Of a stretch of DNA of 64,000 nt, positions 62,156-64,000 are shown one piece after another (within the stretch, counting starts at the first letter, position 1; every line of letters begins with the position of its first letter). The translations under genes and the position numbers were made by a program. Under the pieces are notes generated by a model. It saw nothing but the letters and a program-made list of their open reading frames with translations, had not been told where the DNA came from and made no database searches. The DNA is from Cercis canadensis. Its lineage: Eukaryota > Streptophyta > Magnoliopsida > Fabales > Fabaceae. The stretch spans positions 1 to 64,000 of the forward strand of contig QAOA01007942.1 in assembly GCA_003255065.1 (NCBI GenBank), read 5' to 3'.

Positions 62156-63300
62156 CCAGAAAAGAGCATTCACCACGCTACCTATCACACTGAAAATTTG
62201 CAACCACTTTATCTAGGGATCAAGCCTACCAAACATGGGATATATCACTCCTCAACTTTAATAAAATTTCTAGCAATAAGAACTCAAAATGCAGATTCTC
62301 AACATCAAACAGAAACACAACTTCAAATGATTACATTAATCCAATCACAACCACTTCAAGTTAAATCAACCAGGTCACATTGCATTCTTGACTCGAGCAA
62401 AACAGGAAACTCACTGAAATATGTTTGATAATAACATAAGGAACCTCATACCCAAGATTCAATTTGCTAGAACAAGACATCATCACAGCAAAATTTTCAG
62501 TAATAAATGAGAAAACGGTAAAACAGAAAAATAAAATAACAGAATAAATAATAAGAATCTAGATCGAGATATATTGCTAAAATTCATCACATTAAAATTC
62601 AAACTCAAACCCCAAATGGTTCCCAACTAGTTTAAAACACAGAGAACAACCATGTCAAAGTCAAACTTCAAAACATAATTGTTAAACATATCTATAAATT
62701 TCAAAATTAATTCATTAACTCTAAAAGATGCAGCTATTTACAAGGTTACCTCTAACAAAAAAATTTTCCTCAAGAATCATCTTATCATGGGTTAAAATAT
62801 AAGCAAAAGACACAAATAAAAAGAAACATCCGAAAATTCAAACAAAAAAAAAACTTGAAATATAGATTCCAAGCTAAAATCCAGCGAAGCAAGAGAAAAA
62901 CAAACCAGATATGTATTAGTTGAAACTCCTAAAAAAAAAGAATAAATACCTAATTTTCTTCTAACAGAGCAACACCAAAGTCATAAATGAAGCATCCATT
63001 TAAGAATAAATAAACATCATCCTTAGAACTTTAAACCAGTAAACAGAAATTCACAATTAAAATATATCATACTCAAACAAAATACATGAACTAATCCATG
63101 GAGGGAGACCAAACCCTTGTCACCAAAATCCAAAAAACGCACAAGATTTGAGGGGAAAATTAAACCAATCCATGAAAAAAAACCAGTTCAAACATAGGGA
63201 GAATGAATCATACATTGAGTACTAGCTTAGTTTAGAATCAATGAAATCCTCTTGCTTATTGAGTCCACCGAATGCCTCCCTTTCTCTCTTGGTTTTTCTT

Positions 63301-63301
<1 letters not shown>
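62156..63301. other. Non-coding DNA, no gene seen
   Basis: AC-rich sequence without credible frames. It may be the complement of a T-rich UTR or intron of a gene to the right on the - strand, but no exon was found. Confidence 0.4.

Positions 63302-63380
<79 letters not shown>
63302..63380. repeat. 79-base poly-T
   Basis: Uninterrupted T run from 63302 to 63380. It may mark a retroposed tail on the - strand or be length-unreliable sequence. Confidence 0.95.
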
Positions 63381-63744
63381 CACCTCTGCTGAATGGGTTC
63401 TCTTTTCCCCTCTTGTATGTGTATTTATTCTCTGCTCAAGCTTCTCTGCCCTCTCTCAAAAAAATGAGTTTTTCTTCCTTCTTGGTTTCTCCCTTCTTCA
63501 TGCGTATTTGCTCTTGCTTAGCTGAATGAGTTTTTGGCTCCCTTCTCTCTATTTTCTGCTATCACTTCTATTCTTTCTCTTGCTGAAAGATTTTTGGCTT
63601 TCTTCTCCTTATTTCTCCTGCTCACCCAAAAATGGATCCCCTCCTGTTTCTTTTGTATACACTAATCCTCCCCTTCCTAGGAAATTTCTTATCACCTTCC
63701 TATTTTTTTTTTGAGTAAAACTCTTTTTAAGTCTTTAGAAAATG
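63381..63744. other. C/T-rich low-complexity stretch
   Basis: Repeats of 'ctccc.tcttct'-like sequence (63470, 63540, 63600). Open frames here are artefacts of pyrimidine-rich composition. Confidence 0.5.
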
Positions 63745-64000
63745 TAGTAATTGACAAATTCGTCATCCAAAAATTTTCGGTGACAAATTAGTCATTGAAT
63801 TATTATTTCGGTGATAAATTAGTCCTCCGGTAGACAAGATTAGTGAAAAGAAAATGAGGACTTGAAATGAGAAAATGAGGACTTAAACATAGTTAGGCAA
63901 GATCAATAAAAGAAATTTAAAAAAGGGGTTTAGAACTTTTCTCATTAAGTACCGGAGGACTAATTTGTCAAACGGAATAATAATTCAAATACCAATTTGT
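63745..64000. mobile_element. Foldback element truncated by window end
   Basis: 'gacaaattagtcattgaatt' and 'ataaattagtcctccggta' at 63780-63835 are mirrored by 'taccggaggactaatttgtc' (63950-63969) and 'caaataccaatttgt' at the edge. Non-coding MITE-like; its right end lies beyond the window. Confidence 0.8.

Noticed and set aside
63241..63714. Open frames with long poly-Phe runs
   Set aside because: They arise from the 79-base poly-T and C/T-rich DNA.

Overview
This is a stretch of eudicot nuclear genome. The evidence is split genes with GT-AG introns, AT-rich intergenic DNA, long poly-T runs, MITE-like foldbacks, LTR retroelements, and proteins of clearly plant type: a plastid ribosomal protein with a transit peptide, a plastid-type serine acetyltransferase, a P-class PPR protein and clan-71 cytochrome P450s. 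I cannot name the species. All recognisable host genes lie on the + strand; only two mobile elements and one possible RNase H scrap are on the - strand.

Layout: 0.4-2.5 kb, three-exon gene for plastid ribosomal protein uS10. 2.5-9.6 kb, gene-poor AT-rich DNA with three foldback elements. 9.7-10.9 kb, single-exon serine acetyltransferase. 11.4-18.2 kb, a graveyard of P450 pieces, duplicated flanking blocks and a broken oxidosqualene cyclase (triterpene synthase) fragment. 20.3-22.3 kb, intact P450 A. 23.9-26.0 kb, internally deleted Ty1/copia element. 26.4-27.1 kb, P450 3' relic. 27.9-31.6 kb, LTR-like block abutting P450 B. 32.9-36.5 kb, two-exon PPR gene. 37.9-39.6 kb, intact P450 C. 41.1-42.9 kb, P450 pseudogene D and a further scrap. 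43.5-45.3 kb, intact P450 E. 47.5-49.6 kb, P450 F, complete but for one in-frame stop. 51.3-52.6 kb, BAHD acyltransferase pseudogene. 54-55.9 kb, P450 pseudogene G. 56.4-57.9 kb, a 183-bp tandem repeat and an unidentified exon-like segment. 58.2-60.4 kb, P450 pseudogene H. 60.9-64 kb, a TRIM-like element, a second copy of the BAHD 5' flank without its gene, a 79-base poly-T and a foldback cut by the window end.

The P450s look like CYP71D-type enzymes (N-terminal anchor, proline-rich hinge, I-helix, ExxR, PERF, FGAGxRxCPG, one phase-0 intron just before the I-helix). They fall into three groups by sequence: A, B and the 12-kb relic ('THDIIFAQRP'); C, D, F and H ('FASRP', 'ASKEGS'); E and G ('MRTHDI.FANRP'). 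Four copies have complete reading frames and the rest are in various stages of decay, which is a birth-and-death array.

The oxidosqualene cyclase remnant, the CYP71D array and the BAHD gene together have the composition of a plant triterpene biosynthetic gene cluster (scaffold enzyme, oxidases, acyltransferase). Scaffold and acylation genes are both dead here, so this reads as a decayed or edge portion of such a cluster. That is my inference. Four single-N sites are flanked or embedded in ways that suggest assembly artefacts, three of them with near-identical direct repeats on both sides.
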